Below, piece by piece: positions 41,901-49,577 of a stretch of DNA of 55,662 nt; the first letter of the stretch is position 1; the number at the start of each line of letters is the position of its first letter. The position numbers and the translations under genes were made by a program. The notes beneath the pieces are model-generated. The model was not told the origin of the DNA. It did not search any database and saw only the letters and a list, made by a program, of their open reading frames with translations. The DNA comes from an uncultured Bacteroidia bacterium (GTDB taxonomy: Bacteria > Bacteroidota > Bacteroidia > Bacteroidales > F082): contig CADCML010000029.1 of assembly GCA_902802535.1 (NCBI GenBank), forward strand, positions 1 to 55,662, written 5' to 3'.

Positions 41901-43081
41901 TTGTAAGGATAGTCGGCAAAAGTGGTGTTCTGCCAAGTGACGGGACCTCGTGAGGTGAAATAGGCAGCGTTGTCGTTGTAGTCGACGGCACCCACACACA
42001 CCGAGCAGCTCAATTCGCCAGGGTTCGTGCCTTGCACTTCGTCCATATAGGGAGGCGGGCAGCTGCCCGGCACACGGACATTGTTGGGAATGGGATATTG
42101 CCAGGTGTTGTTGCCCTCGTTGCCCGCAGCGATGGCCGCCACGATGCCGGCATCCAAAGCAGCCACGCAGGTGTTGCGCAACAAAGTGCGTTCCGAAATG
42201 CTGGAGTTGGGAATGCCCAACGACATGCTGAACATATCGCAGCCATGCTCCACAGCCCATTGGATACCCTCACTGATGTTTTGGGCACCGCCATTACCAT
42301 TAGCATCCAAGCATTTGACGCACATCAGCGTGGCATCGGGAGCCATGCCCGTTTGCGAGCCTGCCGTGCCATCGCCCAACACCGTTCCAGAGCAATGCGA
42401 GCCGTGACCGTGGTCGTCCATGGGGTCGTTATCATGGTGAACCACGTCGTAGCCGTGGTGCGGAAACTCCGAACCGCCGTCCCAGAGGTGGTCGGCCACG
42501 TCGACATGATTGTAGTTGACACCCGTGTCGATGACAGCCACCACGACGCCTACGCCCGTGTAGCCCAAGGCCCACACGTCGTCGGCGTTCACTTGGAAGA
42601 CGTTTTGCGTGATTTCGCGCGTGGCCGAAGCCTGCCGTGGTGCTTCAGTTTCAGGAATCCAATTGTGCTCCTTGGCGAAGCCAATGATTTCAATGTCGTT
42701 GCGGCGAGCCAAGTCTTGGATGGCAGCCTTCGTGGCATTGAAATACAGCGCATTCGCCATCCACAAGACGGTAGGCTCGGTGACCATGCCATTGCTGCGC
42801 ATCTCCGAAAGCGAGCGGCACAAATCGTACTGCGAAGCTGAGGCAAACGCTTTCAGCTCGTTGACCACAAATTCGCGGCGTTCGGCGCGAGTGGCAAAAT
42901 AGTCGGCACGACGGTTCAATTGAACTCGGTCGTATTGCGACTTCATGATGACGACGATTGTCATCTGTTCGTTATCGTTGCGGCGATTCATCTCCTCGCC
43001 CAGCAACGGGTCGATGAGAACTTGGGCGAATCCGCTCGCCATGAGCAGCAACGCCAAAGAAAGTAACAACAGTTTTTTCAT
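38915..43081 (-). CDS. Subtilisin-like (S8) serine protease with T9SS sorting domain
   Basis: A 1388-residue secreted protease. Signal peptide ends MASGFAQ; an N-terminal inhibitor-like propeptide runs to about residue 150; then the S8 domain with Asp185 (VIDTGVNYNH), His226 (HGSHCSG), an Asn oxyanion region (IAAGNEGN) and Ser429 (GTSMATPCVAG). Downstream are beta domains resembling CARDB/fibronectin, a domain with LHDANGNGWQGSYLNV shared with the C10 protease, several fibronectin III-like repeats, and a C-terminal T9SS type A domain (IYPNPTSDKVTI to IIKTR). It is probably displayed on the surface to degrade protein. A -7 element lies 27 bases upstream, divergent from the M16 peptidase gene. 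Confidence 0.93.
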   Translation of the reverse strand: MKKLLLLSLALLLMASGFAQVLIDPLLGEEMNRRNDNEQMTIVVIMKSQYDRVQLNRRADYFATRAERREFVVNELKAFASASQYDLCRSLSEMRSNGMVTEPTVLWMANALYFNATKAAIQDLARRNDIEIIGFAKEHNWIPETEAPRQASATREITQNVFQVNADDVWALGYTGVGVVVAVIDTGVNYNHVDVADHLWDGGSEFPHHGYDVVHHDNDPMDDHGHGSHCSGTVLGDGTAGSQTGMAPDATLMCVKCLDANGNGGAQNISEGIQWAVEHGCDMFSMSLGIPNSSISERTLLRNTCVAALDAGIVAAIAAGNEGNNTWQYPIPNNVRVPGSCPPPYMDEVQGTNPGELSCSVCVGAVDYNDNAAYFTSRGPVTWQNTTFADYPYNPGIGLIRPDVCAPGVDIKSLNYQSNYGYTAMSGTSMATPCVAGCMALMLSKDINLSPSEVCRILEETAVPLSQGKSNTYGFGRVDVYQAVEAIKMGAIRYTSFAINDPDGNGNQRLNPGESVMIDLTLDNIADMSVSNVSVELSSNSPEVTITDNAVDFPNFAPNDTLTVENAFAFSVSEDVTSGQSIMFSIAISVDGELSGYFNFGVEVCDYALQYANTVVLNDNDGNGLLNPGETADLRIFIENIGNEMAQMLTGKLTTDYEFVTINDNDKSYSTMGAGMMGYADFNVTLDPDAPEGTAIPFTLDLEDAFGRHSELAFDFKNSCRVFFVLHDANGNGWQGSYLNVSYSDGSPAEQLTLEDGSEATFARDVALDSRIMLRWHSGQNVSQCSFELVYEDGTVIFENQGGFSGNKLFTINCTNGSSAFELCEPVRELSYSVDENLSVTLSWLAPENDTPIGYEVYREMVLLTMTTELTYKDFGLDEGAYNYCVYAVYDDCQSEFACIEAVVSMCGPVQNLRHALLTNDDNIQIILTWEAPENPIGLVEYQIYMDDELIGSTNELIYYLNTTIGYHDVIVKAVFENCDKDNQTEICILGRVENLNYVMDDHIVDLTWDALEYVSQYDVYINQVLVATVEDPSYSVELPSGIFEVMVGPVEEGCYRFLAGFDICIVDPIKDLSFVAMNESGMHFVWSCDDPYVYNYEVIYNGDTTLVEPQGGATEFSFDPIVGENTICVIVHSLYGCYSEPVCLSKEVCPAVDGFDYAFNGNEVTVTWNGDADTYQVSLDGAEFVMVETNAYTAHLEGSHTIQVTPVEENCLVVASEFTFEVINVVPEITKTSVNVSEAAINVEWNAVEGAVAYNLYRNAELIAENLTTTSYSDTEMPIDAVHCYAVQSVFEKGVSDQSEVACANYFIGLAENDGKVSIYPNPTSDKVTIECAGMTQIEVYSADGKLVQRIKVEGDTHQLDDLEVGNYTLRIKSGGNIFVRSIIKTR

Positions 43082-43108
43082 AGGAATAAAGATTTGAATT
43101 TAAAGTTG

Positions 43109-43116
43109 CAAAGTTA
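43109..43116 (-). promoter_or_regulatory. -7 element (TAACTTTG) for the subtilase gene
   Basis: Matches TAnnTTTG on the minus strand, 27 bases upstream of the ATG at 43081. Confidence 0.6.
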
Positions 43117-43136
43117 GAAATGTTTTGGGTTTATTG

Positions 43137-43144
43137 TATCTTTG
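43137..43144 (+). promoter_or_regulatory. -7 element (TATCTTTG) for the M16 peptidase gene
   Basis: Matches TAnnTTTG; the ATG at 43163 is 18 bases downstream. Divergent from the subtilase promoter with only 20 bases between the two -7 boxes. Confidence 0.6.
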
Positions 43145-43162
43145 CAGCCCAATTTTTAAAAC

Positions 43163-44401
43163 ATGTTGGAAAACAAATTTACTGAAGCCGTCCTTCCAAA
43201 CGGTATTCGACTGATACACAAGGAGAAACAAAGCGAAATCGCCCACTTGGTGCTGATGGTGGAAACTGGCACCCGCGATGAGCTGGTCCACCAAAACGGC
43301 CTCGCCCACTTTGTGGAGCACACCATTTTCAAAGGTACGCAGAACCGCAAGGCCTACCACATCCTGAGCTGCCTCGACAATGTGGGCGGCGACCTCAACG
43401 CCTTCACCACCAAGGAGGAAACCTGCATCCAAGCCACTTTCCTCAAGCAACACTACCAGCGCAGCCTCGACCTCTTCGCCGACATTGCCTTCCGCTCCAC
43501 TTTCCCCGAAAACGAGCTGGCCAAAGAAAAGGAAGTCATTTTGGACGAAATCAATTCCTACCTCGACTCCCCTTCCGACGAGATCTATGACCTGTTTGAG
43601 GAAATGGTTTTCGAAGGGCATCCGCTGTCGCGCAACATACTGGGCACCACTGAGTTGGTGAAAGGTTTCCGTCGGCAGGACGTCCTTGACTTCATGGCGG
43701 GCAACTACAGCACCGATGCCATGATTTTGGCCTCCATCGGCGATATCAGCTTCCATGAGTTCGAGAAACTGGCCATGCGCTACTTTGGTGAACAACCCGC
43801 ACACCTTATTAATAAAAGACGCGAGCTGTTCAGCAACTACAAGCCCCAAAACCGCAAGGCAGAGCGCAACAACCACCTGAGCCACTGCATTATAGGAGGC
43901 TTGGCACCCGAATTCAGCAACCCTTTACGAATGCCCATCGTGATGCTCAACAATGTGCTTGGCGGTCCGGCCATGAGCTCGCGCCTCGGCCTGAACATCC
44001 GCGAGAAATACGGTTTCGCCTACAGCATCGAGTCGCAATACACTGCCTACTCCGATGTCGGCCTCATCAATGTTTACATGGGTGTCGACCCTGACTCGTT
44101 GGAGAAGGCCATCGAACTGGTTCACAAGGAATTGGAAAAGCTTTGCACCCAGAAATTGGGCACGCTGCAACTGCACCACGCCAAGCAGCAACTCATCGGT
44201 CAGGTCGCCTTAAGCTACGAAAGTGGCATGAACGAATTGCTAAGCGCAACCCGTTCGCTCATCATGGGCGAACCCATCGAATACATGGACGACATCATCC
44301 GCAAGGTGGAGGCCGTCAATGCCAGCGACATCCTTGAAGTGGCCAATCGCGTATTCGACAAGAAACAACTGAGTCGGATTACTTTCGAAGGAGTTGACTG
44401 A
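43163..44401 (+). CDS. M16 family zinc peptidase (insulinase/PqqL-like)
   Basis: A 412-residue M16 peptidase. The inverted zinc motif HxxEH is plain as HFVEH (His49, Glu52 catalytic, His53), and the third ligand lies in KEKEVILDEINSY about 75 residues later. A second, non-catalytic M16 lobe follows. No signal peptide, so it is probably cytoplasmic like YmxG-type family members. Its last 23 bases overlap the end of the convergent glycosyltransferase gene. Confidence 0.92.
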   Translation: MLENKFTEAVLPNGIRLIHKEKQSEIAHLVLMVETGTRDELVHQNGLAHFVEHTIFKGTQNRKAYHILSCLDNVGGDLNAFTTKEETCIQATFLKQHYQRSLDLFADIAFRSTFPENELAKEKEVILDEINSYLDSPSDEIYDLFEEMVFEGHPLSRNILGTTELVKGFRRQDVLDFMAGNYSTDAMILASIGDISFHEFEKLAMRYFGEQPAHLINKRRELFSNYKPQNRKAERNNHLSHCIIGGLAPEFSNPLRMPIVMLNNVLGGPAMSSRLGLNIREKYGFAYSIESQYTAYSDVGLINVYMGVDPDSLEKAIELVHKELEKLCTQKLGTLQLHHAKQQLIGQVALSYESGMNELLSATRSLIMGEPIEYMDDIIRKVEAVNASDILEVANRVFDKKQLSRITFEGVD

Positions 44402-45560
44402 CCATCGCCTCTTCCATGCGTTCCGTGGCTTTGCCCCAATCGTACACGCGGTTCGTGAAATCGTAGCCAGCATGCGCGATTTGGTCAGCTTTTTCTTGGT
44501 TAGTCAACAGCGTGACAATGTGTTTTGCCATCTCCTCAGCGTTGCCGCCCACAAGGATTTCCTCATCGGGTTTTGCACCGAGTGAGGCGTTGGCCAAAGG
44601 CGAAGTGATGGCCGGCAGGCGCATCGACATGGCTTCCAACAGCTTGTTTTGCAAGCCCGTACCTATACGCATCGGGGCGATGAAGACACGGCTCTGCGCG
44701 TAAGCTTCTCGGATGTCGTCGAGCCAGCCGCTGACGATGATGCGTTCCGAAGCGGCTTTTTTCACCTTCGGATCGGGTGTGGCACCGGCGATGTAAAGCT
44801 TCACCCTGGGCAAGGTTTTCCACACGATGGGCAGGATTTCGTTGGCCAGATAATCCACGGCGTTCACGTTGGGCGGGTAGCTCATGTTGCCCGTGAAAAC
44901 GAGGTCATATTTTTTCGCGCGCTCCTGAGGCTTGAAGTAGTCGTGGTCGACACCATTGGGAATGATGAGAATCTCGTCGCGGCGCTCATGCGGAAACAAA
45001 GCCCTGTCGGGCTCGCTGATGATGGTTTTCACTTCGAAGTCGTCGAAAATGGCGGCTTCATAACGGGCCAAGCGACGGTACTCCATAGTATATATGGGTC
45101 TGGTCAATGGCGAAACGATATTGGCGCGGCGTTTCATGCCGTACGAGAAAACATCCTGATAGTCAATGGTTTTCGGAATATCTTGATACCTAATGTATTC
45201 CGCCGTGCGCAGCAGTTGTCCGAAAAGCATGTCGGGCTTGTGCTTCGCAATCAGCGCGTTGACCTTTTTGGCCGCTTTGCGATTATAGAAATAGCCACAC
45301 TGGAAAGGCCATCTTTTGAAAAAAGCCCGAATCAAGCCCAAAAGGATTTGCGCCTTGTTGCTCTTGATGAAATTGATGGACTGGCAGTAAGGCTGTAAGG
45401 CATGGAAAGCATCCTGCTCGCTCACCTTGGCATTGTCATTGAGCGCACAAAGTACAATCTCGTTGCGCTTCGCGAGTTGCTTTATCTGGTTGAAAGCCCG
45501 CAACTTGTCGCCTTTCTCAAGCGGAAACGGAATGCGGGGCAGGAGGACAAAGATTTTCAT
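44379..45560 (-). CDS. Glycosyltransferase, GT4-like (sugar transferase of the Stp2 type)
   Basis: A 393-residue GT-B enzyme. The start KIFVLLPRIPFPLEKGDKLRAF has the family acceptor loop, then IPKTIDYQDVFSYGMKRRA, IIPNGVDHDYFKP, YDLVFTGNMSYPPNVNAVDYL and VFIAPMRIGTGLQNKLLEAMSMRLPAI, the nucleotide-sugar region with its catalytic Glu. The wording resembles the TIGR03087-type glycosyltransferases linked to exopolysaccharide loci, though no such locus is in this window. A -7 element lies 20 bases upstream. Overlaps the M16 gene tail-to-tail by 23 bases. Confidence 0.87.
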   Translation of the reverse strand: MKIFVLLPRIPFPLEKGDKLRAFNQIKQLAKRNEIVLCALNDNAKVSEQDAFHALQPYCQSINFIKSNKAQILLGLIRAFFKRWPFQCGYFYNRKAAKKVNALIAKHKPDMLFGQLLRTAEYIRYQDIPKTIDYQDVFSYGMKRRANIVSPLTRPIYTMEYRRLARYEAAIFDDFEVKTIISEPDRALFPHERRDEILIIPNGVDHDYFKPQERAKKYDLVFTGNMSYPPNVNAVDYLANEILPIVWKTLPRVKLYIAGATPDPKVKKAASERIIVSGWLDDIREAYAQSRVFIAPMRIGTGLQNKLLEAMSMRLPAITSPLANASLGAKPDEEILVGGNAEEMAKHIVTLLTNQEKADQIAHAGYDFTNRVYDWGKATERMEEAMVSQLLRK

Positions 45561-45580
45561 TTCCCGTGGGTTTTGGCCTA

Positions 45581-45588
45581 CAAAAATA
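45581..45588 (-). promoter_or_regulatory. -7 element (TATTTTTG) for the GT4-like glycosyltransferase gene
   Basis: Matches TAnnTTTG on the minus strand, 20 bases upstream of the ATG at 45560. Confidence 0.55.
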
Positions 45589-45680
45589 AAGAAAATGTTG
45601 AGAAGCTGACCTTATTTTCTTGAAGCAACACGAATAAAGGAATACAGAAACTATGCATAAATATGGTTTTAAGCGGAAAA

Positions 45681-45712
45681 TATTTGATTAAAACGGAATT
45701 TATTTGATTAAA
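45681..45712. promoter_or_regulatory. Two TATTTGATTAAA direct repeats 20 bp apart
   Basis: The 12-base word occurs at 45681-45692 and 45701-45712, exactly 20 bases apart, in the 358-base AT-rich gap (45561-45918) between two divergent genes. Apart from these and the two promoters, the gap holds nothing else that can be recognised. The layout suits a dimeric regulator such as an AraC or OmpR-type protein. Confidence 0.4.
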
Positions 45713-45822
45713 TTTCAATTTTTACAAAAATGGAGATACTTTTTTCCAACTGAAAAACAGCGTTTTATGCCTTATGACGAAAAATAATTGAAAAAAACGC
45801 TTGACAAAACATTTTCAGTTTG

Positions 45823-45830
45823 TAATTTTG
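45823..45830 (+). promoter_or_regulatory. -33/-7 promoter for the 498-residue T9SS gene
   Basis: TAATTTTG matches TAnnTTTG and a TTGAC lies 22 bases upstream (45801-45805). It gives a leader of about 85 bases before the ATG at 45919. Confidence 0.65.
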
Positions 45831-45918
45831 CGGTATCAAAACGGAAAGAACAGGATTAAAACAGAAAATTCAATACTAAATAATCGACTATAGTATTAAC
45901 CTTAAAAAGCACAACACC

Positions 45919-47415
45919 ATGAAAGCAAGACTCTACACCATCCTTACCGGCCTGCTGATGGCCGCCTGCATCACCACTTACGGACAGGAAATCGTCTGCT
46001 CGTTTGAATACCATCCCGGCAAGATGTTTTCATACAACGACCTTCAGGTTTGCTCCGACGGATCGGTGTTGTCGGGCATCTACTGCTACAACCCGTCGAA
46101 TGGACAAAACACTGGATTCCACGTCTGCAAAATTTCCGACGAATGCCAGCTCATTAATTCGACGACTTTCTCGTCCGCATGGGAGCTGTTTGGCATTCCT
46201 GGAATGCCCGATATCTTTATCCTTCCTGATTACCAGTTCGATAACGAAAACGGCAGCCTAAGCATTAATATGACCCACATCGATGCCGACCTCAACATCA
46301 CTGACGAAATCACAACCTTGTTGGCCACTGGCCTCAACCAAAACGAATTCATGGAAGATGTCATGTTCATCTCACCTAGTGGTGACCTCATTGTCACTTA
46401 CTGGATGGAAAACGTGTACAACCTCGCCCGCATTGGTATCGATGGCACAGTGAAAGCCACCAACGAGACTTCGCAGCTCCTTCCGCAAAACATCACTGGA
46501 TATCATTCCATCGACAGTGCGCTGTATTATACAGAAACGGGTGTTTTCTGTGAGTCGCCAGAGCGTTTCTACAAATTGGGCGGCTATATCCCAGAAAACG
46601 AATCCGACCCCTGGACGCTCATTGCCTACATTTTCGATGCTGACCTCAACCTGACCGAAACCGTAACCTATGGCTATGTGGACGGAAACAGCAATTGTGA
46701 ACTTGCTGGCATCATGGATCACATCACCCCAGTCACGAGGAGCACGATTAAGGATACCTACCTCTTGGCAGCACAAATCCACAACGCCGACGACACTTAT
46801 CTCACCTCCTTGATTAGATATGACAAAAACCACCATGTCATGTCTGTCGCCAACCTCGAAGAGCCTTCACCAGGGATGGGCAGACCCATCCGCACTGAAG
46901 TGATTGACGAGAACACCATTTATCATACTTACAATTCGTTCCCATACAATTATTATAGCCCATTCGTTGGACTGGCACGCTTAGACAGGGATTTGAACGT
47001 GGTTTGGAATATTACACTTCCATTTGTAGCAAATGCCATGAGTTACGGCTATACACTGAAGGTACTCCCCAATGGCGACGTGGCCGTGAGCATGGCTTCC
47101 GGCTCATCCTCAAGCAGCACACTCTATATCTACATCATCCGCGACAACGACCCGACAAGCGTACCCGAAACCATGGTCACTGAAACACCCTTCACCCTCT
47201 ATCCCAACCCCGTGATAGACCAGTTGACCCTCCGCTTCGACGACGGCGTTGAGCCCGAGAGCGTTGAACTTTATGACCTTACAGGCCGTCGGGTCGGCAT
47301 CAAGCCAAACGGACTGGAAAGCATCGACTTAAGCGCGATGCCCTCCGGGGTGTATATGCTGCGCATCACCGCCACCGACGGAAAATCTTACCGCGAACGT
47401 GTGATAAAAGAATAG
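45919..47415 (+). CDS. Secreted T9SS cargo protein, function unknown
   Basis: A 498-residue secreted protein. The signal peptide (ARLYTILTGLLMAACITTYGQ) is followed by a repetitive beta region with one strand-turn motif per 50 to 60 residues (YNDLQVCSDGSVLSGIY, CKISDECQLINSTTF, LNITDEITTLLATG, GDLIVTYWMENVYNLARIG, LARLDRDLNVVWNI, LKVLPNGDVAVSMASG), which suggests a beta-propeller. It ends with a T9SS type A domain (LYPNPVIDQLTLRF to RERVIKE). No catalytic motif is seen. The leader before it is long and AT-rich. Confidence 0.8.
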   Translation: MKARLYTILTGLLMAACITTYGQEIVCSFEYHPGKMFSYNDLQVCSDGSVLSGIYCYNPSNGQNTGFHVCKISDECQLINSTTFSSAWELFGIPGMPDIFILPDYQFDNENGSLSINMTHIDADLNITDEITTLLATGLNQNEFMEDVMFISPSGDLIVTYWMENVYNLARIGIDGTVKATNETSQLLPQNITGYHSIDSALYYTETGVFCESPERFYKLGGYIPENESDPWTLIAYIFDADLNLTETVTYGYVDGNSNCELAGIMDHITPVTRSTIKDTYLLAAQIHNADDTYLTSLIRYDKNHHVMSVANLEEPSPGMGRPIRTEVIDENTIYHTYNSFPYNYYSPFVGLARLDRDLNVVWNITLPFVANAMSYGYTLKVLPNGDVAVSMASGSSSSSTLYIYIIRDNDPTSVPETMVTETPFTLYPNPVIDQLTLRFDDGVEPESVELYDLTGRRVGIKPNGLESIDLSAMPSGVYMLRITATDGKSYRERVIKE

Positions 47416-47464
47416 TAATTAGGTTTAGTGCTTTTTCATTTTGATTTGATTGGTTGATTTTGAT

Positions 47465-47490
47465 GAGACGGTGCACGCACCGTCTCTACC
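47465..47490. terminator. GAGACGGTGC palindrome acting as terminator
   Basis: GAGACGGTGC pairs perfectly with GCACCGTCTC around the dinucleotide AC and is followed by TACC and a T-run. It lies between the convergent T9SS and purE genes. The same repeat family is inserted in the TPR lipoprotein gene at 52081-52108. Confidence 0.75.
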
Positions 47491-47506
47491 TTTTTGTCAG
47501 CCCGAA

Positions 47507-48013
47507 TCAATTCGTCTTGAATTTGTACTGCACCGCTTTCAACTCGGCATTAGCCTTCGTGATTTTGTTCTTTAGGTTCTCCTTGTAATTCATCACTTTG
47601 GCAGCGATTTGTGCATCGCTCAAGGCCAACATTTCGGCAGCAAGGATGGCGGCATTCAGGGCACCGTTCACGCCCACCGTGGCCACTGGAATCCCAGGAG
47701 GCATTTGGATGATGGACAGCATGGCGTCTAAGCCATCGAGCATACCTTTCACTGGCACGCCAATGACGGGCAAGGTCGTGTTGGCGGCAATCACGCCTGG
47801 CAAGGCGGCGGACATACCCGCAGCGGCAATGATAACTTTGATGCCACGACCTTGGGCTTCGCGGGCAAACTGTTCCACCTCTTGCGGCGTGCGGTGCGCG
47901 CTCAAGGCATTCATTTCGAACGGGATAGCCATTTCATCGAAGAATTGGGCGGCTTTTTCAAGAACGGGAAGGTCGGAGGTGCTTCCCATGATGATGCTTA
48001 CTATTGGGGTCAT
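47507..48013 (-). CDS. N5-carboxyaminoimidazole ribonucleotide mutase (PurE)
   Basis: A 168-residue class I PurE, which moves the carboxyl group of N5-CAIR to make CAIR in purine synthesis. Signature residues: IIMGSTSDLPVLEKA near the start, then ALSAHRTPQEV, with the mobile-loop His, then AAAGMSAALPGVIAANTTLPVIGVP and SIIQMPPGIPVATVGVNGALNAAILA. Length is normal. PurK is not in this window. The gene is divergent from hpt, so two purine genes share the upstream region that holds a large inverted repeat. Confidence 0.95.
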   Translation of the reverse strand: MTPIVSIIMGSTSDLPVLEKAAQFFDEMAIPFEMNALSAHRTPQEVEQFAREAQGRGIKVIIAAAGMSAALPGVIAANTTLPVIGVPVKGMLDGLDAMLSIIQMPPGIPVATVGVNGALNAAILAAEMLALSDAQIAAKVMNYKENLKNKITKANAELKAVQYKFKTN

Positions 48014-48053
48014 ATCGATTATCAGTTGTTCTGTTATTCAGTTGTTCAGTTTG

Positions 48054-48152
48054 CAGATGGCAGATGGCTTATGGCCTATGGCAGCCCCAATAAAATGAAT
48101 AAAGTTTCCGTTTTGTGGGGCAGCCATGGGCCATTAGCCATAGGCCATAGTT
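48054..48152. repeat. Large inverted repeat (TATGGCCTATGGC family), purE-hpt copy
   Basis: Arms at about 48054-48090 and 48114-48152: GCTTATGGCCTATGGCAGCC plus CCAA pairs with TTGTGGGGCAGCCATGGGCC and ATTAGCCATAGG. Same build as the pta-ackA copy at 8081-8179, but lying between divergent genes and upstream of the hpt promoter. Confidence 0.8.
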
Positions 48153-48207
48153 TTGATGGCAAAAATAGTTTTTTTCCCAATGCGGTTGACCCAATGGAAG
48201 CATTTTG

Positions 48208-48215
48208 TATATTTG
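48208..48215 (+). promoter_or_regulatory. -33/-7 promoter for hpt
   Basis: TATATTTG matches TAnnTTTG and TTGAC lies 22 bases upstream (48186-48190), the same spacing as at 45801/45823. The ATG at 48260 follows after about 44 bases. Confidence 0.65.
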
Positions 48216-48259
48216 TGTCGCCTTACCCACAAAGGCAAGCAAACACTAATCCTTTGAAA

Positions 48260-48749
48260 ATGAAAACGGTAAAAGTTTTAGACAAGGAATTTGGGCCAAA
48301 TCAGCCGCGATATGGAAGGCATGAATCCGCTGTTTCTCGTGGTGCTCAACGGGGCGTTCATGTTCGCCTCCGAACTGTTCAAGCGCGTAACCATCCCCTG
48401 CGAGATCAGTTTCGTGAAACTATCGTCATACGCTGGCACCGAAACCACCAATGTCATCCGCGAACTCATTGGCTTGGACCATCCTCTGGACGGTCGCCAT
48501 GTGGTCATCGTGGAGGACATCGTCGACACCGGCCACACCATGCGCTACACCATCAAGAAGCTCCGCGACCTGAGAGCCGCCGATGTGCGCATTGCCACGC
48601 TGTTCTTCAAGCCCAACTCGTTCCAATATGACTATCCCATCGACTACAAGGGCATGGACATTGGCAACGACTTCATCGTGGGTTACGGCCTTGATTATGA
48701 CCAACAAGGGAGGAATTTACCAGATATTTATAAGATTATTGAGCCGTAA
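48260..48749 (+). pseudogene. Hypoxanthine phosphoribosyltransferase gene, internal out-of-frame deletion
   Basis: The frame from the ATG at 48260 begins like other Bacteroidota Hpt (MKTVKVLDKEF). It then meets GGGCCAAATCAG, where the family sequence continues in another frame (GQISRDMEGMNPLFLVVLNG). About 19 residues of the first helix are missing. The rest is intact: CEISFVKLSSYAG, the PRPP loop VIVEDIVDTGHTMRYTI, and FIVGYGLDYDQQGRNLPDIY at the end. Hpt salvages hypoxanthine and guanine with PRPP. A TTG at 48291 could start the downstream frame, making a shortened protein of 152 residues. Otherwise the gene is broken or misassembled. Confidence 0.8.
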
Positions 48750-48822
48750 GCAATAAGCTGTAAGCAATAAGCAACCGCCACTCCAAAGCGTGCTTATTGC
48801 TTATGGCTTAAAGCTAACAGCC
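48746..48822. repeat. TAAGCAATAAGC inverted repeat between hpt and adk
   Basis: GTAAGCAATAAGCTGTAAGC plus AATAAGCA pairs with TGCTTATTGCTTATGGCTTA plus AAGC. It begins inside the hpt stop codon, so the hpt 3' end and the repeat are fused. It resembles in design, but not in sequence, the TATGGCC family. Confidence 0.75.
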
Positions 48823-48863
48823 AATCAACAATTAAACAATCAACGATTCAACAACAACATACC

Positions 48864-49433
48864 ATGCTTAACATCATATTATTTGGCCCTCCCGGGGCTG
48901 GCAAAGGAACCCAATCGCAGTTCTTGCGCGAAAAATACAACCTGACTTACATCTCGACGGGCGAAATCCTTCGTGAGGAAATCGCTGCCGAAAGCGAATT
49001 GGGCTTGCAGGTCAAGGAAATCATTGGCCGAGGCGGTCTTGTCTCTGACGAAATCGTTGCGAAAATCATCGAGAAGAAACTCTCCGAAAACATGGACTCG
49101 GCGGGCTTCCTCTTCGACGGCTATCCGCGCACGGTGCGCCAAGCCGAAATTTTGGACGAGATGATGGAGAAATTCGGAATGTCGCTGACGGGCGTTTTGA
49201 GCCTCGAAGTGCCTGAAGAGCTGCTCATTGAGCGCATGTTGGAACGCGGCAAGACCAGCGGTCGCGCTGACGACAACATCGACTCCATCAAGCACCGTTT
49301 TGAGGAGTATTACGAGAAAACGCACCCTGTGACGGACTTCTACGAGGCCAAAGGCCACCTGCATCCGGTAAACGGCGTGGGCGAAATCCCGCAAATCTTC
49401 GAGAACCTCTGTAAAGTTATTGAGGAGTTATAA
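48864..49433 (+). CDS. Adenylate kinase
   Basis: A 189-residue short-type adenylate kinase, converting ATP plus AMP to 2 ADP. Motifs: Walker A GPPGAGKGTQ, AMP-binding STGEILREE, GFLFDGYPRTVRQAE, the short lid RGKTSGRADD (in place of the zinc-type LID), and HPVTDFYEAKGHLHPVNGVG. It follows hpt by 114 bases, in the Bacteroidota order hpt-adk. Confidence 0.96.
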   Translation: MLNIILFGPPGAGKGTQSQFLREKYNLTYISTGEILREEIAAESELGLQVKEIIGRGGLVSDEIVAKIIEKKLSENMDSAGFLFDGYPRTVRQAEILDEMMEKFGMSLTGVLSLEVPEELLIERMLERGKTSGRADDNIDSIKHRFEEYYEKTHPVTDFYEAKGHLHPVNGVGEIPQIFENLCKVIEEL

Positions 49434-49436
49434 TTT

Positions 49437-49572
49437 TCACAAAACCTTCAAAACTGGCAAAATCTTTTGTTTTCGTTGGGAAGCACGCCAACCGGCTGCT
49501 TCCCGGCGACAAGCGGTTGCGAGCCGCCCACGTTAAAATGAATGTTTTGAGAGTTTTGTAAGTTTTGTGACA
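49437..49572. repeat. CACAAAACCTTCAAAAC palindrome with an internal hairpin
   Basis: Outer arms TTCACAAAACCTTCAAAAC (49437-49456) and GTTTTGAGAGTTTTGTAAG plus TTTTGTG (49546-49572) are reverse complements with mismatches; an inner AAGCACGCCAACCGGCTGCTT-like hairpin lies within 49480-49510. It fills the gap between convergent adk and the acyltransferase gene and may terminate both. Confidence 0.6.
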
Positions 49573-49577
49573 AAAAA

